A stretch of 5,309 bases of DNA from an uncultured Rikenellaceae bacterium (GTDB taxonomy: Bacteria; Bacteroidota; Bacteroidia; Bacteroidales; Rikenellaceae), in assembly GCA_947038135.1 (NCBI GenBank), contig CAMQVM010000137.1:1-5309 (forward strand), in the 5' to 3' direction. Below are positions 5,195-5,309 of this stretch, one piece after another (the first letter of the stretch is position 1; every line of letters starts with the position of its first letter). The translations under genes were made by a program, and so were the position numbers. The notes under the pieces were generated by a model that saw only the letters and a program-made list of their open reading frames with translations, made no database searches and was not told the DNA's origin.

Positions 5195-5309
5195 ATGAAG
5201 AAAAAAATAATTGCTTTGAAAATGTGGGCATCATGTTTCGCCCTAACAGGACTACTTTTCGGGTGTGCTAAAAACACCGATGGTGACGGAGTTAAGGGCG
5301 ATAAAAGCC
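5195..5309 (+). CDS. N-terminal fragment of a lipoprotein of unknown function
   Basis: Only 38 complete codons are present; the frame is open at the right edge. The start MKKKI gives a basic n-region, and a hydrophobic core (about residues 10-22) leads to the lipobox LFGC with the lipidated Cys at residue 24. The mature protein begins AKNTDGDGVKGDKS, a hydrophilic, flexible and partly acidic linker. DGDGV recalls the calcium-binding DxDGDGxxD pattern of thrombospondin type 3 repeats, but one copy in a linker is not enough to assign that. Lys at +2 and Asp at +5 after the Cys only loosely resemble Bacteroidota surface-export signals. The gene diverges from ychF and has its own promoter and leader. 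Start choice is supported by the signal peptide and the A-rich region just upstream. I do not recognise the family. Confidence 0.85.
   Translation, partial: MKKKIIALKMWASCFALTGLLFGCAKNTDGDGVKGDKS

Noticed and set aside
5188..5195. TAAATTTG on the minus strand, a -7 match overlapping the lipoprotein start codon
   Set aside because: There is no TTTG at the right distance upstream, and it would read away from the lipoprotein gene well above the much better ychF promoter.
5264..5309. Thrombospondin type 3-like calcium-binding repeat in the partial lipoprotein
   Set aside because: Only one DGDGV-like stretch is visible just after the lipid anchor, where flexible Gly/Asp/Lys linkers are common; more sequence would be required.

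Overview
The window is AT-rich chromosomal DNA from a member of the Bacteroidota, most likely the Bacteroidales. Three things point there. Several intergenic regions carry the Bacteroidota sigma-factor -7 element TAnnTTTG, two of them with a well-spaced TTTG -33 element. Start codons are preceded by A/T-rich leaders without clear Shine-Dalgarno sequences. The glutamyl-tRNA synthetase has the GFPVFPL segment after its KLSKR motif that I associate with this phylum. The content is mostly housekeeping; I see no phage, transposon, CRISPR, toxin-antitoxin or defence genes.

Layout, left to right. Positions 1-192 (minus) hold the first 64 codons of an exported protein that looks like the start of a GH20 beta-N-acetylhexosaminidase, with its promoter at 230-261. 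Positions 193-606 are non-coding and contain a possible orphan plus-strand promoter, small repeats, and a strong intrinsic terminator at 556-587. Four intact minus-strand genes follow. In transcription order they are ychF (4803-3703), tag (3604-3029), gltX (2961-1438) and an FKBP-type prolyl isomerase lipoprotein gene (1296-607). Positions 4804-5194 form a divergent promoter region with a 14-nt dyad and a repeated half-site. At the right edge a plus-strand lipoprotein gene begins at 5195 and runs off the window.

The four minus-strand genes could form one loose transcription unit. The best full promoter lies upstream of ychF. I see no convincing intrinsic terminator between ychF and the FKBP gene, and a clear one follows the FKBP stop. 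The FKBP gene also appears to have its own -7 element. The products act in separate processes: a translation-associated ATPase, alkylation repair, tRNA charging and periplasmic protein folding. The grouping therefore looks like shared housekeeping expression rather than one pathway.

The points most worth a second look are the shortened 80s loop of the FKBP domain, the dyad plus half-site between ychF and the lipoprotein gene, a possible unannotated small RNA in the 193-606 gap, and a long hairpin inside the GH20 coding start.
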